Part shown: positions 1 to 11,039 of the stretch, in pieces
Position numbering within the stretch: position 1 is the stretch's first letter
Layout: each line of letters starts with the position of its first letter
DNA from: Anthoceros angustus
Taxonomy: Eukaryota; Streptophyta; Anthocerotopsida; Anthocerotales; Anthocerotaceae
Assembly (NCBI GenBank): GCA_010909165.1
Contig: MU008187.1
Span: 376,247-440,246 of the forward strand
Direction of reading: 5' to 3'
DNA length: 64,000 nucleotides
Notes under the pieces: model-generated
What the model was told of the DNA's origin: nothing
Databases searched by the model: none
The model's input: the letters and a program-made list of their open reading frames with translations, nothing else
Translations under genes and position numbers: made by a program

Positions 1-1240
1 GGCTTGCCAACAAGAAGGACTGGAGCTCCGAAAGGTGACCCTGAAGAGCGTACAAACCCTTTCTGTAAAAGTTCATCTACCTGTTTCTTGATCTCCTCGT
101 TTTCAGCAGCTGATGTACGGTATGGTTGGATACTAATGGGCTTATGGCTTGGCAGTAGCTCTATGACATGGTCGACAGGGCGTCTAGGGGGGAGTTCTGC
201 TGGTTCGGTGAACACATCCTGGAACTCCTGCAGCAGTGACCTCATGGCGGGTGGTAGGAGTTCCTCATGAGCCTTGGCTCGCAGCCTGACTCGGGGTTCC
301 TCTAGGGTAAGACTCTTCGCCGATACATGAATCTGCCAGAGGCAGTAGCTTTATTGAAAGTAGATACTGCAAACAATTGTTTGTCTGGTGTATACTGCTC
401 ACCCTGCATGGTGTACGTCTTGTCTCCTTTTGTGAGGCTGACTACATTAGACAACCGGTCTATTTCTAATGTATGGGTATGCTTTGCCAGCCAGGGTTTA
501 CCAAAAATGATGTCATGACACAAGGACGGCATTACAGTTAGCTTGAAGACTTCTGCAAAACCACCCGGGAAGGTGATTAGTGCATCTGTCCACTCTTCTT
601 TGCTGGTTTCATGCTCGCCAATGTCAGCATTACTGTGGACACTGCCCGTGAGGTGCGGATCTCGATCAATCTTGGTAAACCACTTTGCACCATGAAGCTG
701 GTCCAGGATCTCATCGATCCTCGGCATCGGTATACATTTGTGTGGCCGGATTGAGCCTCGATAGTCAATGACCATACAATCGGCTTGCCAACGAAGATCT
801 CCGGTGACCATGAAGCGTACAAACCCTTCGTAAAAGTTCATCTACTGTTTCTTGATCTCCTCGTTTTCGGTGATGTACGGTATGGTTGGATACTAATGGG
901 CTTATGTAGCTCTATGACATAGTCGGATCTAGGGGAGTTCTGTGGTTGGTGAACACATCCTGGAACTCCTCTATTGACTCATGGTGTAGGAGTTCCTCAT
1001 GAGCCTTGGCCTGCGGCTGGACTGGGGTTCCTCTAGGGTAAGACTCTTTTCGACCGCTTCATTACATGAATCTCACAGAGAATCTTTAGTAGATCGCAAA
1101 CAATTGTTTTATCGTATCTTTCATCACCGCATGTGTCGTCTTGTCTCCTTTTGTGAGGCGACTACATTGACAATGTCTATTTCTAATGTATGGGTATGCT
1201 TTGCGGCCGAGGTTTACCAAAATGATGTCATGACACAAGG
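1..1240. repeat. Tandem duplication inside the gypsy pol region, right copy shrunken
   Basis: The left copy starts at position 1 (GGCTTGCCAAC) and the right copy at 782. The shared block TGTCATGACACAAGG lies at 511 on the left and 1226 on the right. The offset falls from 781 to 715, so the right copy has lost a net 66 nt over about 510. The losses are many small gaps, while the sequence between gaps stays close. Confidence 0.8.
302..841 (-). pseudogene. Chimeric RT start fused to a second protease-RT linker copy
   Basis: The first 55 or so residues match the start of a Ty3/gypsy reverse transcriptase (RWQADCMVIDYRG, then PMPRIDEILDQLHGAKWFTKID). The catalytic YxDD region never follows. The frame instead continues into sequence normally found upstream of RT (FPGGFAEVFKLTVMPSLCHD, IIFGKPWLAKHT). 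This order can only arise by tandem duplication of the linker block, which is visible directly at 1-530 and 782-1240. It has no function. Confidence 0.75.
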
Positions 1241-1330
1241 GCTGACATTACTTGAAGACTTCAAAACCACCGGAAGGTGATTAGTGCATCATCCACTCTT
1301 CTTCTTTGGTTTCATGCTCGCCAATCTTAC

Positions 1331-1549
1331 TCATGGACACTCGAGTGCGGATCTGAGACCAACCTTTTCAGCAGCGGTTCTAGACACATAGTGATGAGTG
1401 GCACCAGAGTCTAGCAGGGCTGTGGCTCGGGCACCTTCTAGACCAACCTCTAGTTTGATGGGCACGCGGGTTAGGTAACCCTCTTGGACATTGGACTTTC
1501 GAGATTGCCTATGGCGGGTAACGACCCGCCATGTTGATGGCATGTCCAC
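1331..1549 (-). pseudogene. Retropepsin fragment of the gypsy element
   Basis: The fragment follows gag on the same strand and contains the aspartic-protease active-site context ALLDSGATHHYVS, preceded by a hydrophobic strand (RVPIKLEVGLEGARAT). It stops after ALECP, well before the second half of the protease. Family assignment from the DSG motif is firm. It is a broken domain of the neighbouring element, not a host protease. Confidence 0.8.
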
Positions 1550-2867
1550 TCTTGGGAGGGTTTGGGGTAGGTTGGCTCACTCTGGTGGTCTTCCCGGTTT
1601 CTCTCAACCAGTTGATGAAGTCCTTGCGGAAAGGGCAGTTCTTTGAACCATGGTCCTGAGCCATGCAAGTAAAACACTTCCTCTTCTCACTGTATTCCCT
1701 CTTCTCTTCCTCCATCAGGATTTTGAAAGTTGGCTTCTTTTCTGACGCGTTGGCTGCCTTGTTCCACTTAGGCTTGGAGGGACCTGCAGAAGAGAGGTGT
1801 TTGTATTTGTTTGTACCGTAGTTGATGGGTGCCCGCATCGCTTCGACCAAAGTTGCTGGGTTCGTTTGGTTCACATCTGCTCTCATTTTGAATTTCAGTC
1901 CGTCGATGAATTTTTCGACTTTCTGCTCCTCATCCAGCCTGGGCATGTCAAGTGTAAGTTGGAGAAACTTATCACAGTATTCTTGTACGCTGCCTTGTTG
2001 GAATATCTTCCGGAATTGTTGATACAAATCCCTGCGATGATTCACTGGTAGGAACTGTTCCAAGAAAAGTTGCTTGAGAACTGGCCAGGAGTACACAGTC
2101 GGCCCCATGCCGAGATCCACCTGTTTCTCTCTCTGGCGCCACCAACGGTAGGCATATCCTTCAAGCGACATCACGTAGAACTGGATCTTCTGCAAATTGT
2201 CTTTATCGGAGGCTGCAAGGTACTTGTCGAGTTTGTCCAACCAGTCATGCACACTTTGAGCATCTTTGGCACTTCCGTCAAACGTTGTGGTCTTGATTTT
2301 CCGTTACAACTCCTTGTCGAGCTGGGGCTTCGGTTTGAACAGGTACTCTTCTCCGCCTTGTACTTCCCCACTTGATCGACCTCGTCGACGCTCCCAATGT
2401 TCGTACCTCATCATTTGTAGACGTCTCACCATTGCTTTGATGTCCTTGTTTTCTTCTTCGCCAGGTTGGAGTTCCACGATGAGTTTCTTCTTTAGCTCTC
2501 CGTCCTCCAAATTGGATTCCTTCTCAGCACAAGGTACGGTTGTGTACCTCCGTTCTTCTTCTTTCCCCATGTCAGGGCGTGTTGCTCCAGATAACATGCC
2601 GTCCACAGGTGTGGAGGGCTGTGTCCCATCCACATATGGTACTGGGTCCGGCCTCACAAGGTCCGGAGGTGGAATTGGTGAGCTTAGGGTGCCGATTGCT
2701 CTGGGCTCTGAGCACACCTCCAGCCTCTCCAATCGGGCTTGGCCTCCCCACCGACGATCCGATCGAGCCCGCTCTACCTTTGCCAAGCTGGTCTTGTCTT
2801 GACAAGGATGAGCGTAATTGCTGTGTCGCTCGACGTTGGCCCTTCTCCATTCTTCGCAAGGTGTCAT
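1509..2867 (-). pseudogene. Retrotransposon gag, frameshifted
   Basis: Two overlapping minus-strand frames make one gag. The N-terminal part (2867 to about 2304) is charged and ends in a KPKPQLDKEL stretch. The C-terminal part (2252 to 1509) has the plant retrotransposon-gag core (HDWLDKLDKYL, EGYAYRWWRQ, FLEQFLPVNHRRDLYQQF). It then has a zinc knuckle CFTCMAQDHGSKNC, which fits CX2CX4HX4C. A frameshift near 2260-2305 separates the halves. Gag would package element RNA in virus-like particles; this copy cannot do so as sequenced. Confidence 0.85.
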
Positions 2868-3163
2868 TCCGACGGTTTCAACCCCCGGCCGGGCTCACCA
2901 ACTATGGTCTCAGTGCAGGCCTCACGGTGTCAGGGTGGGGAATTGGTGGCGCCTGGGGTGCCGATTGCTCCAGTGAGCACCTCAGTGCCTCTCCAATCGG
3001 GCCCTCCCCACAGACGATCCGATCGGCGCCCGCTCTACCTTTGCCAAGTTTGGTCTTGTCTTGACAAGGATGGCGTAATTCACAGTGCATTCGGCGTTGG
3101 GCATCCTTTCCTCCATTCTTCGCAAGGTGTCGTAGGTTGCCTAACCGGTGGCTCACCAACTAT
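2649..3163. repeat. Imperfect tandem duplication, about 265 bp unit
   Basis: The two copies are about 2649-2912 and 2918-3163. Shared words include GGGTGCCGATTGCTC, CTCTCCAATCGGG, GACGATCCGATCG, CGCTCTACCTTTGCCAAG, TTGTCTTGACAAGGATG and GGCTCACCAACTAT in the same order. It covers the 5' leader and start of the minus-strand gag, so the first gag residues are repeated in a decayed upstream copy. Confidence 0.75.
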
Positions 3164-4040
3164 AGTGCGTGCGGGATGGCGGCAATTCCAGGTGCCATGC
3201 TTCCTCGGCCGCGCGTCGCCGGATTACCGGCTCGAGGCGTGGCCAGTACTCGGAGTATCCGGCCGGTGTCCGACCTCGAATCGGATCTCGCCTCTTCTCG
3301 GGCCGAGGCGGTGAGTGTGCTCTCGGCCGCGCTCTGGTCGACATTTCGCAAGCTCTTGCCCGGTGGTGGGATGCGAGACGGCCTCGAGGAATTGTGGAGG
3401 TGCTGCCAGGCGGCGGCGACCCTTTCCCCACCCTTCTCGATGGCTGGTCTTCTTCGCCCGGAGGTTGCCTGTTCCTCTGCTGGAGGCAAGGCGCGATTGC
3501 TCATGCTGGCTCGCATGGAGAGATCTCCAAGACTCCTCCTTGTTTCTGCGCTTCCTCACGGTTGGTCATTCCTCTGTCGCTGATGATGGTTGCTGCAAAT
3601 TGCTGCTACCACCTCTAGGTGCTCCCGAACTTGGCCTCTAGATCCTGGCTGCCGGCCTTGATCCTTGATCCAAGGGTGGCTAGCTCAGTGGCTACCACAG
3701 ATGTTACGGGGCAGCTCCGGTTTCCAACTTCAGGGAATGGACGTTTTTTCTATGTTCGGAATGGCTACAAATACATGTGTGTGAGCAGGGCCAAGAAGGT
3801 CAGGTCTCGCTCGCCTAACTACCCTATTTCTTGGGGTTTCTTGGTACAATGGCTTTTGGTTATCAGACTATCTTATTTACTGCTATTTATCTATTTAGTT
3901 ATTTATCATTTTACATCAGCTGATTATACAAGAGAAAATACGTGTATTTCGTAGGGTTCCCTCTACCTGGTCATGGTAGCATCGGATCCATGGTTGTGCG
4001 TGGATGACCTGAGTGGCCTGCTCGTCATCGGTTGTTTCAC
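3164..4040. other. No gene recognised; possible LTR territory
   Basis: The left half is GC-rich with overlapping open frames on both strands and no recognisable domain. The right half (about 3700-3955) turns AT-rich. Its place upstream of the minus-strand gag suggests it once held the 5' LTR and leader of the gypsy element, but I could not define LTR ends or a primer binding site. Confidence 0.35.
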
Positions 4041-4590
4041 ACATCCACAACGGAAACCTGGTCCCCACTTGGCCATCGAGAACATGACGTCGCGAACGGC
4101 GTGATGCGTAGCAATGCGCCGCCTACCGAGAGAGGGCTACGAGGTCTAAATGTAAAGCCAAAGGTTGGACCAAGACTAACCTCATCGTAGAAAAAGAAGC
4201 CGGTGCGTCTCGAAATACTTTGATGCAAGGTCGAAGCCATGAACTGCTCCCTTTCCGAGCAAGGCGGGCGAGCTCGAGTTGGTCAGGAATGGAGGAATCC
4301 AGGCACCAGCCGCCCATACTCGCCACAGGGAGGCCAAGCCCACGCGGCACCTGACAGAGACGAGGACGAATCACGGCATGACCTAGCCTCGAGGATAGGA
4401 CACCCTAGCTAATCTTAAGGACAAGCATGCAAGGGAAGGTGCCTCCTCGACACCCAGACGAAGGCCTTCAAGATGCAGTAATCCCAGGGACTAAATGAGA
4501 GGCATGGATGCGGGTTGAGAGGACCAAGCTCAAGCCCGCGCGGATGTTTCACATAAGGGCTGTATGCGTAGGGAATTGCATTCATGTGAG
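4041..4590. repeat. Retroelement segment, copy A (short version)
   Basis: It matches 8951-9582 in the same orientation from ACATCCACAACGGAAACC to GGGAATTGCATTCATGTGAG. Copy A is 82 nt shorter, through many small gaps. The minus strand encodes broken pieces of a retroelement-like protein (see copy B). Beyond 4590 it continues into CACTTCCTCGAGACAAC, which copy B lacks because another element inserted there. Confidence 0.75.
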
Positions 4591-5525
4591 CACTTCCTCG
4601 AGACAACGAAACAAAACAAATATAATATGCAAATATAGGTGCAAACCAATTTGTAACACTAGGAGAGTAGCTCATGCCAGGCACAAACACACTCTCCCAC
4701 GGAACAACACGCAAATTGCTCGCACATGGCTCTGGGTGATAGCTTTGGCCTCCTCACAACACTCTTGCATTGCATATGTAGAGGACAAGCTATGATGTGA
4801 GCTTGTCCTCATGAAGGGTCTATATAGGTATACTAGCCCTTGGCATGGGCATATTCCTAAGATATCCTATTAGATATGAGGAAATATGCAAAGAATACAC
4901 TATAATATGCAATGAATGTGCTAAAGCATATTACTTGTGTTTATCCACTTAGCTATTGCTAACCATGTTTAATTAACACTAATCCATGCTTATTTAACAT
5001 AAACCACTTCATATTAATTAATACTAATTACTTACTTGATGATAAGTCATTAGATTAATTAATGCTAGATATAAATGAATTTAACGGAAATCAACAGCAC
5101 TATCTCTTTCTGGAATAGATGCCAATATAGCTATTGACACACGACCGTTGAAAATTTCCCAGTTAGTAGTTGCCAACATGAAACCTTGTGAAAACCTACC
5201 AAATTTGTAGTTTCTCGTGGTATAAATGGGCGAGACCAAAATCGAAACCGCTGCTCCGGACTATGAACTTCGAAATCTTGTTATCCATTCTTCTTGCATG
5301 TAACTTTTCATAATCCTGTGATCTACGGTTGTTAAGGTTTGTTCAATCAAAATTGATGTTCTCCTTTATAGAGGGATGGGTGTATCCATAAATATTCTGG
5401 CGTGTGTTAACGAATTCATTCTCTATACTTGTTCTCTTCAGGTTTCCCCAGAGGGCACGTAAATTACCCAAAGGGTGAGACCTAAACCGAAATAGTTCCT
5501 CCGCACCACGAACTTCAGAATCTCA
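4591..5525. other. AT-rich spacer, no gene seen
   Basis: This stretch has many stops in all frames. From about 5265 it holds a diverged partial copy of the sequence that begins the kinase tandem unit (for example AATCGTGTGATCTACGG-like words and CGTAAATTACCCAAAGG), so the tandem array probably had a third, older unit. I see no RNA gene or promoter. Confidence 0.5.
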
Positions 5526-5759
5526 CATTCTTGCAAATATCTTTTAATAATCGTGTGATCTACGGTTGCCAAGGTTTGTTCAATGAAGATTGATGTTCTC
5601 CTTTATAGAGGGGATGAGTTTATGCATGTATGTTCCTGTGTGTTAACCAATTCATTCTCTCTACTTGTTCCCTCTGAGGTTTCCCTAGAGGGCACGTAAA
5701 TTACCCAAAGGCGGGACCTAAACCGAAAGAAATACTCCTATTTATCAATCTTTAAAATT

Positions 5760-6545
5760 ATGGAGTCCACAATGAAAATTGAAGTGAGAATGTTTGAAGA
5801 AAGATACATATGTGGAAAATGTATCGGTGAAGGAGGTTTTTCAAAGTCTATGAATGCTATGACAAATATACGGAAAGATATTTGCCTGCAAAATTATGAA
5901 AAATCTAAAGACATAAATGATGCAATATGTAGAGAGATCAACACTCTTGATCTCTTCCAAAATATTCTCATATTATTAACACAAAAGTGTTCATGAGGAT
6001 ATTGAACATATTTATATTGTGATGGAGCTATGTACCTATGGTACACTAAAGGATGAACTAAAAAGGGGAGCTTATTGTGAAGAGGATGCAAAAATACTTA
6101 TGTTTAACCTAATGGAGGCAATCAATTTTGCCACGGGCATAATGTTATGCATCGCGATTTGAAACCGGCTAATATACTATTACTTAGCCGTCTCAAAGTC
6201 ATACTAGCAGACTTTGGTTTATGCATTCCATGTCTCCAAAGCGAACATGAATTATTATGCAGGGCTGCGGGAACCCCATGTTACATGGCTCGGAGGTATT
6301 GGACTCGGAAGATGATGTAAACATAAGCTATACTTCAAAAGCCGATATTTGGAGCGCAGGAGTCATTTTGTATGAAGTTTTAACGGAAATCGTCCTTATA
6401 TAGGATATGAGTTCGACAAAAAGAAGAATGGATAACTCAATTGGACCTAGATGAGTGGCCCAACATGTCACAGTGAAAGATCTACTACACTCAATGTTAC
6501 ATTTAGAACAAGAGTGTAGACCGGATCTGTGACAAGTTCTAAACC
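5760..6545 (+). pseudogene. Protein kinase pseudogene, copy 1
   Basis: The frame starts at ATG 5760 with a glycine-rich loop (CGKCIGEGGFSK) and shifts after about 78 residues. The remaining subdomains lie in other frames: IYIVMELC, MHRDLKPANILL, ADFG, ADIWS and GVILYEVL. The order matches a eukaryotic Ser/Thr kinase domain. Several frameshifts and a lost activation-segment signature make it non-functional. The group (CAMK- or ULK-like) is uncertain. Confidence 0.75.
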
Positions 6546-7359
6546 ATTCTTGGTTTTGCTCGCTATCTTATATATGAAAGATAGTAATTTTATTATATAA
6601 GAACTTTTATTTGTATTATATATTTTTAATATAATGATTTTTATTTTAACTTTATTCATAATTTCATTAAACCACTCTTGATTACCTCTTTCTTGTGAAA
6701 AGTCTTCAAGCCATGCAAGCGGTCATGAAATTGATGTAGTGAAGCGAGATTGGAGTATATCGCTATGTGTTTAGCTAGTGAGTCTTTTTGGTCATTGTCA
6801 TAGCATGGCATAATAGCATCGGACAATTTCTTCTTCTATAGCTACGCATATTATAGTTACTAAATCGCATGTTAGAATCTTGGCGGGTTATTCTTTATTC
6901 TAAGCGGCTCAACGTGCTTGTGGGACGACCACACCAAGGGTGTCGAATGTTTTGAATCATGAGCCGAGCAAGAGCGAGGCGAGGCGGAGTGTGAAGATGG
7001 CGTGCGAGAAGGAAAATTGGCATTTAGGGTGGAAGCGGCTATTGTTGAAGTCCCACCTTGCGTCCACGGAGAGAACTCCTAGCAGGCAATGGACACCGTT
7101 GCACGAAAAAGCCATCACACAAGAAAAGGGCAACCGCATTCTTGCAAATATCTTTTAATAATCGTGTGATCTACGGTTGTTAAGGTTTGTTCAATGAAGA
7201 TTCATGTTCTCCTTTATAGAGGGATGAGTTTATGCATGTATATTCCTGCTAATTCATTCTCTCTACTTGTTCTCTTGAGTTTCCCTAGAGGGCACGTAAA
7301 TTACCCAAAGGCGGGACCTAAACCGAAAGAAATACTCCTATTTATCAATCTTTAAAATT

Positions 7360-8145
7360 ATGGAGTCCACAATGAAATTGAAGTGAGAATGTTTTGAAGA
7401 AAGATACATATGTGGAAAATGTATCGGTGAAGGAGGTTTTTCAAAGTCTATGAATGCTATGACAAATATACGGAAAGATATTTGCCTGCAAAATTATGAA
7501 AAATCTAAAGACATAAATGATGCAATATGTAGAGATCAACACTCTTGATCTCTTCCAAAATATTCTCATATTATTAACACAAAAGTGTTCATGAGGATAT
7601 TGAACATATTTATATTGTGATGGAGCTATGTACCAATGGTACACTAAAGGATGAACTAAAAAGGGGAGCTTATTGTGAAGAGGATGCAAAAATACTTATG
7701 TTTAACCTAATGGAGGCAATCAATTTTGCCACAGGCATAATGTTATGCATCGCGATTTGAAACCGGCTAATATACTATTACTTAGCCGTCTCAAAGTCAT
7801 ACTAGCAGACTTTGGTTTTATGCATTCCATGTCTCCAAACGAACATGAATTATTATGCAGCTGCGGGAACCCCATGTTACATAGCTCGGAGGTATTGGAC
7901 TTGGAAGATGATGTAAACATAAACTATACTTCAAAAGCCGATATTTGGAGCGTAGGAGTCATTTTGTATGAAGTTTTAACCGGAAACCGTCCTTATATAG
8001 GATATGAGTTTGACGCCCAAAAAGAAGAATGGATAACTCAATTGGACCTAGATAAGTGACCCAACATCTCACACGAAGTGAAAGATCTACTACACTCAAT
8101 GTTATATTTAGAACAAGAGTGTAGACCGGATCTTGACAAGTTCTA
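7360..8145 (+). pseudogene. Protein kinase pseudogene, copy 2
   Basis: This is the tandem copy of the kinase at 5760. The glycine-rich loop near 7420 is out of frame with the longest open stretch (7745-8059). That stretch carries the catalytic loop HRDLKPANILL, the DFG motif in ILADFGFMHS, and subdomain IX in SKADIWSVGVILYEVLTG. The frame closes at QLDLDK. No intact ATP-binding lobe is joined to the catalytic lobe. Confidence 0.75.
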
Positions 8146-8739
8146 AACCATTCTTGGTTTTGCTCGCTATCTTATATATATGAAAGATAGTAATTTTATT
8201 ATATAAGAACTTTTATTTGTATTATATATTTTTAATATAATGATTTTTATTTTAACTTTATTCATAATTTCATTAAACCACTCTTGATTACCTCTTTCTT
8301 GTGAAAAGTCTTCAAGCCATGCAAGCGGCGGTCATGAAATTGATGTAGTGAAGCGAGATTGGAGTATATATGTGTTTAGCTAGTGAGTGCTTTTTGGTCA
8401 TTGTCATAGCATGGCATAATAGCATCGGACAATTTCTTCTTCTATAGCTACGCATATTATAGTTACTAAATCGCATGTTAGAATCTTGGCGGGTTATTCT
8501 GTCTAAAGCTCAACGTGCTTGTGGGACGACCACACCAAGGGTGTGCGAATGTTTTGAATCATGAGCCGAGCAAGAGCGAGGCGAGGCGGAGTGTGAAGAT
8601 GGCGGCGTGCGAGAAGGAAAATTGGCATTTAGGGGCGGCTATTGTTGAAGTCCCACCTTGCGGTGTCACGGAGAGAACTCCTAGCTGCAGGCAATGGACA
8701 CCGTTGCACGAAAAAGCCATCACACAAGAAAAGGGGGGG

Positions 8740-9582
8740 TGGTAGGCTTTAGCACAGGCCTTGATGAACCTGGAGAAATCCTTGCCCATGGCCCCGTGAG
8801 TCTCGATGGCAAGGGGGATGAAGGCGTGGCCCTTCTTGCATGGGCGAGTACTTGTGAACCTTCGTTGTCGCGCATCTCTCCGCCACCCAACCTGGAAGGT
8901 TGATGATGACGTGCTTGAAGACGATGTCCCAGGCAAGGTCTGTTACGACCACATCCACAACGGAAACCTGGTCCTCACTTGGCCATCGAGAACATGACGT
9001 CGCGAACGGCGTGATGCGTAGCAATGCGCTGCCCGCCAGCTGGAGAGCAAGGGGCTACGGCGGCAGGTCTAAACAGAGCAGGCCAAAGGTTGGACCAAAC
9101 CGAGGCGGAACCTCGTCGCGGTAGAAAAAGAAGCCGGTGCGTCTCGAAATACCTTGATGCAAGGTCGCGCTAGAAGCCATGAACCTGCTCCCTTCCCCGA
9201 GCAAGAGCGGAGGCGAGCTCGAGTTGGTCAAGGAATGGAGGAATCTAGGAGCAGAGCCAGCTGCACGTGCCCATACTGCTTCTCAAGGAGGGAGGCCAGA
9301 AGCCCACGCAGCCCGTCCGCAGAGAACGAGGACGAATGCAGCATGACCGCCCTATAGCCTCTGAGGATAGGACACCCCTAGCCAATCTTAAGGACAAGCA
9401 TGCAAAGGGAAGGTGCCCTCCTCGACGCCCGAGACGAAGGCCTTCAAGATGCGGTAATCCCCGGGGACTAGGAAATGAGAGGCATGGATGCGGGTTGAGA
9501 GGACCAAGCTCAAGCGCTGCGCCAGATGCCTTGCGGCGCACTCTAAGGGGCCTGTCGAGGTAGGGAATTGCATTCATGTGAG
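8740..9582 (-). mobile_element. Retroelement segment, copy B (longer version)
   Basis: This is the fuller partner of 4041-4590. On the minus strand, broken frames encode VSVVDVVVTDLAWDIVF, HVIINLPGWVAERCATTK and KGHAFIPLAIETHGAMGKDF. The last resembles the C-terminal part of some non-LTR or unclassified plant retroelement polyproteins; that link is from memory and weak. The frames are not joined. The copy is interrupted on the right by a short LTR element at 9583. Confidence 0.5.
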
Positions 9583-9734
9583 TGTTAATAATTAGGGGTT
9601 AGTTTAACCTAGCATATTATTTATTTATAATTAGGTTAATTACTCAAGGGGCACAATACCAACTATTTAAGACAATTTTGTGTACTCATTGTTTAATTGC
9701 ATTTTGTTTACTTGCAAACGCTTCCGCTATTACA
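9583..9734 (+). mobile_element. Short LTR (152 bp), TG...CA
   Basis: It begins TGTTAATAATTAGG and ends CGCTATTACA, the usual TG/CA ends. Copy A at 4590 shows the uninterrupted sequence: both copies share ...CATTCATGTGAG, then copy A continues CACTTCC while this copy switches to TGTTAATA. That fixes the 5' insertion boundary at 9582/9583. Ten bases after its end lies a primer binding site. No second LTR or return to the CACTTCC flank is visible, so the 3' side is missing. Confidence 0.65.
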
Positions 9735-9744
9735 ATTTATAAGA

Positions 9745-9757
9745 TGGTATCAGAGCC
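9745..9757 (+). other. Primer binding site (tRNA-Met type) of an LTR element
   Basis: TGGTATCAGAGCC is the classic plant Copia/TRIM primer binding site complementary to the 3' end of initiator tRNA-Met. It lies 10 nt after the proposed LTR end, which is the expected spacing. Confidence 0.75.
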
Positions 9758-10150
9758 ATCTAGGCTAATGTTCTGAGTGCATGCTAGTTCTCTAGATGCA
9801 TTTCACAGCATTACACTAGGCCAGAATGCCTGGGTACAAAATCAAGGCTAATGGAGAAACTCCAGTGAATTCTAATCACTCATTTCAAATTCCTTTTGGC
9901 TTTGCTCACTTGCCCAGACACCTTCAGCTTCGCACACCGTTTGGCGAACACAAGCTGGCCTCTAGCGAGAGAGCAGTGCGCAAAAAGAAGCGCGCACCAG
10001 CACCCACATTACAAGCAACATTACAAGCAACCCATACCACCAGCACCCATACATCAGCAGGAAATCACTAGCACCCCCATCCTTCAGCCAATATATCCAG
10101 CATCCAGCATGCACAACTAGGTTAGCATCACCGCCACAGGTGCCCCAACA
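9758..10150 (+). other. Internal leader of the LTR element, no recognised domain
   Basis: A short open frame (ATG 9826 to 10071, 81 aa, ending in Thr/His/Ala-rich sequence) follows the primer binding site. It has no zinc knuckle or gag signature I can recognise. It may be the start of a Copia gag or the non-coding interior of a TRIM. Confidence 0.35.
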
Positions 10151-11039
10151 TCAGCAACCGTCCACCCATGTCGAGTCGCGATACCCCGCCCATGTTGTAA
10201 AGTGGCAACACCTCACGCAGCCCTGAGAAGACGAACCTTTGCCGACGATGTCTCTAAAGTCTTCCGCTGCAGTTGGCTGCTCATTGGAATCGTAATCGCC
10301 CGCCTGGCCACCAAATGCGGCCTCCACTCCTGTCGACTCCCGTTCCACCTCGTGATCACCTGGAATAGAAGAGGCTTTAGAAGCCTTAGGAGGTGAGACA
10401 GCGGAGGGAGCGAACGGTCGCCCCCGGCTCTGTGACCTCGTCACAGGGCCAGAGCTGGCTGGCCCTGTGGAGAGAGCCGGCAACTGCTCCTCCTTGTCCT
10501 CCTCTGACGCCATTTCTTCAACTTGCACCTCTTTCTCATCCATCCCAGTGTTCTTCCCCTTCGCCTCCTTTGCCTCCTTCTTCATCTCAGTCTTCAAAAG
10601 GAAGGCTGCCCAGCTCACACATTTGCACAGTTTCTTCTCTACCAAAATTCCCAAGGCCATGGACCTGGGCACCCGCTGTGAGTTGCACCTGCTTGGGCGT
10701 TTCCCATAGATGTGGTATAATAGATCATCTCGTGCCTCCACTCCCAGGCGAGGTGTATGCATGCCTTGCCATACAAAGCCTATGTTCTCGTTTTACCTTT
10801 CCAAAGGCATCAGACAACACGTCCGCCCTCCCAATCTCTCCTTCAAACCCATCAAAACTTGTCGTTTGAGCGTCCAAGCCTTTCTCGGAGCTTCCATCAC
10901 CATCGTGCCAATTCCATACCTTGCCACGAAGGTAGGAGTATCTCTCGGTTGACATCGATGCGGGCAGCCCGATCTTGCATGCCTTGGCCGCGCTCAAATT
11001 GCGAGCTTCCTTAAGCGATGAGTGCTCCCTAGGAGCCAT
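10151..11039 (-). pseudogene. Unrecognised ORF with one frameshift
   Basis: Starting at ATG 11039 (MAPREHSSLKEARNL), the frame runs to the region VKREHRLCMAR. There a single-base shift near 10760 moves it to a second frame reading HTPRLGVEARDDLLYHIYGK and then a Lys/Glu-rich and Ser/Pro-rich tail to 10151. Read across the shift it would be about 290 residues, basic at the N-terminus and acidic in the middle. I recognise no domain. Its position between an LTR remnant and a hAT transposase suggests transposon origin. Confidence 0.4.

Larger units (their letters stand above)
1..3163 (-). mobile_element. Ty3/gypsy LTR retrotransposon remnant (gag-protease-RT pieces)
   Basis: Read on the minus strand, the order is gag (2867 to 1509), retropepsin (1549 to 1331), then fragments from the region between protease and reverse transcriptase, and the start of RT (841 to 680). 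The gag core with a CCHC knuckle, a protease LLDSGATHHYVS motif and an RT stretch containing PMPRIDEILDQLHGAKWFTKID identify the family. All reading frames are interrupted, and the protease-RT linker appears twice in tandem. The left end runs off the window. I could not find both LTRs or a target-site duplication, so the right boundary is approximate. The element is dead. Confidence 0.85.
5526..8735. repeat. 1.6 kb tandem duplication (kinase plus retroelement 3' end)
   Basis: Copy 1 is about 5526-7130 and copy 2 about 7137-8735. Both start at CATTCTTGCAAATATC and end at CACACAAGAAAAGGG. The offset is 1611 at the left edge and 1605 at the right. Each unit holds a broken protein kinase followed by about 200 bp that is also the 3' end of the retroelement segment at 8520-9582. 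Head-to-tail order and near identity indicate a recent duplication. Confidence 0.85.
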
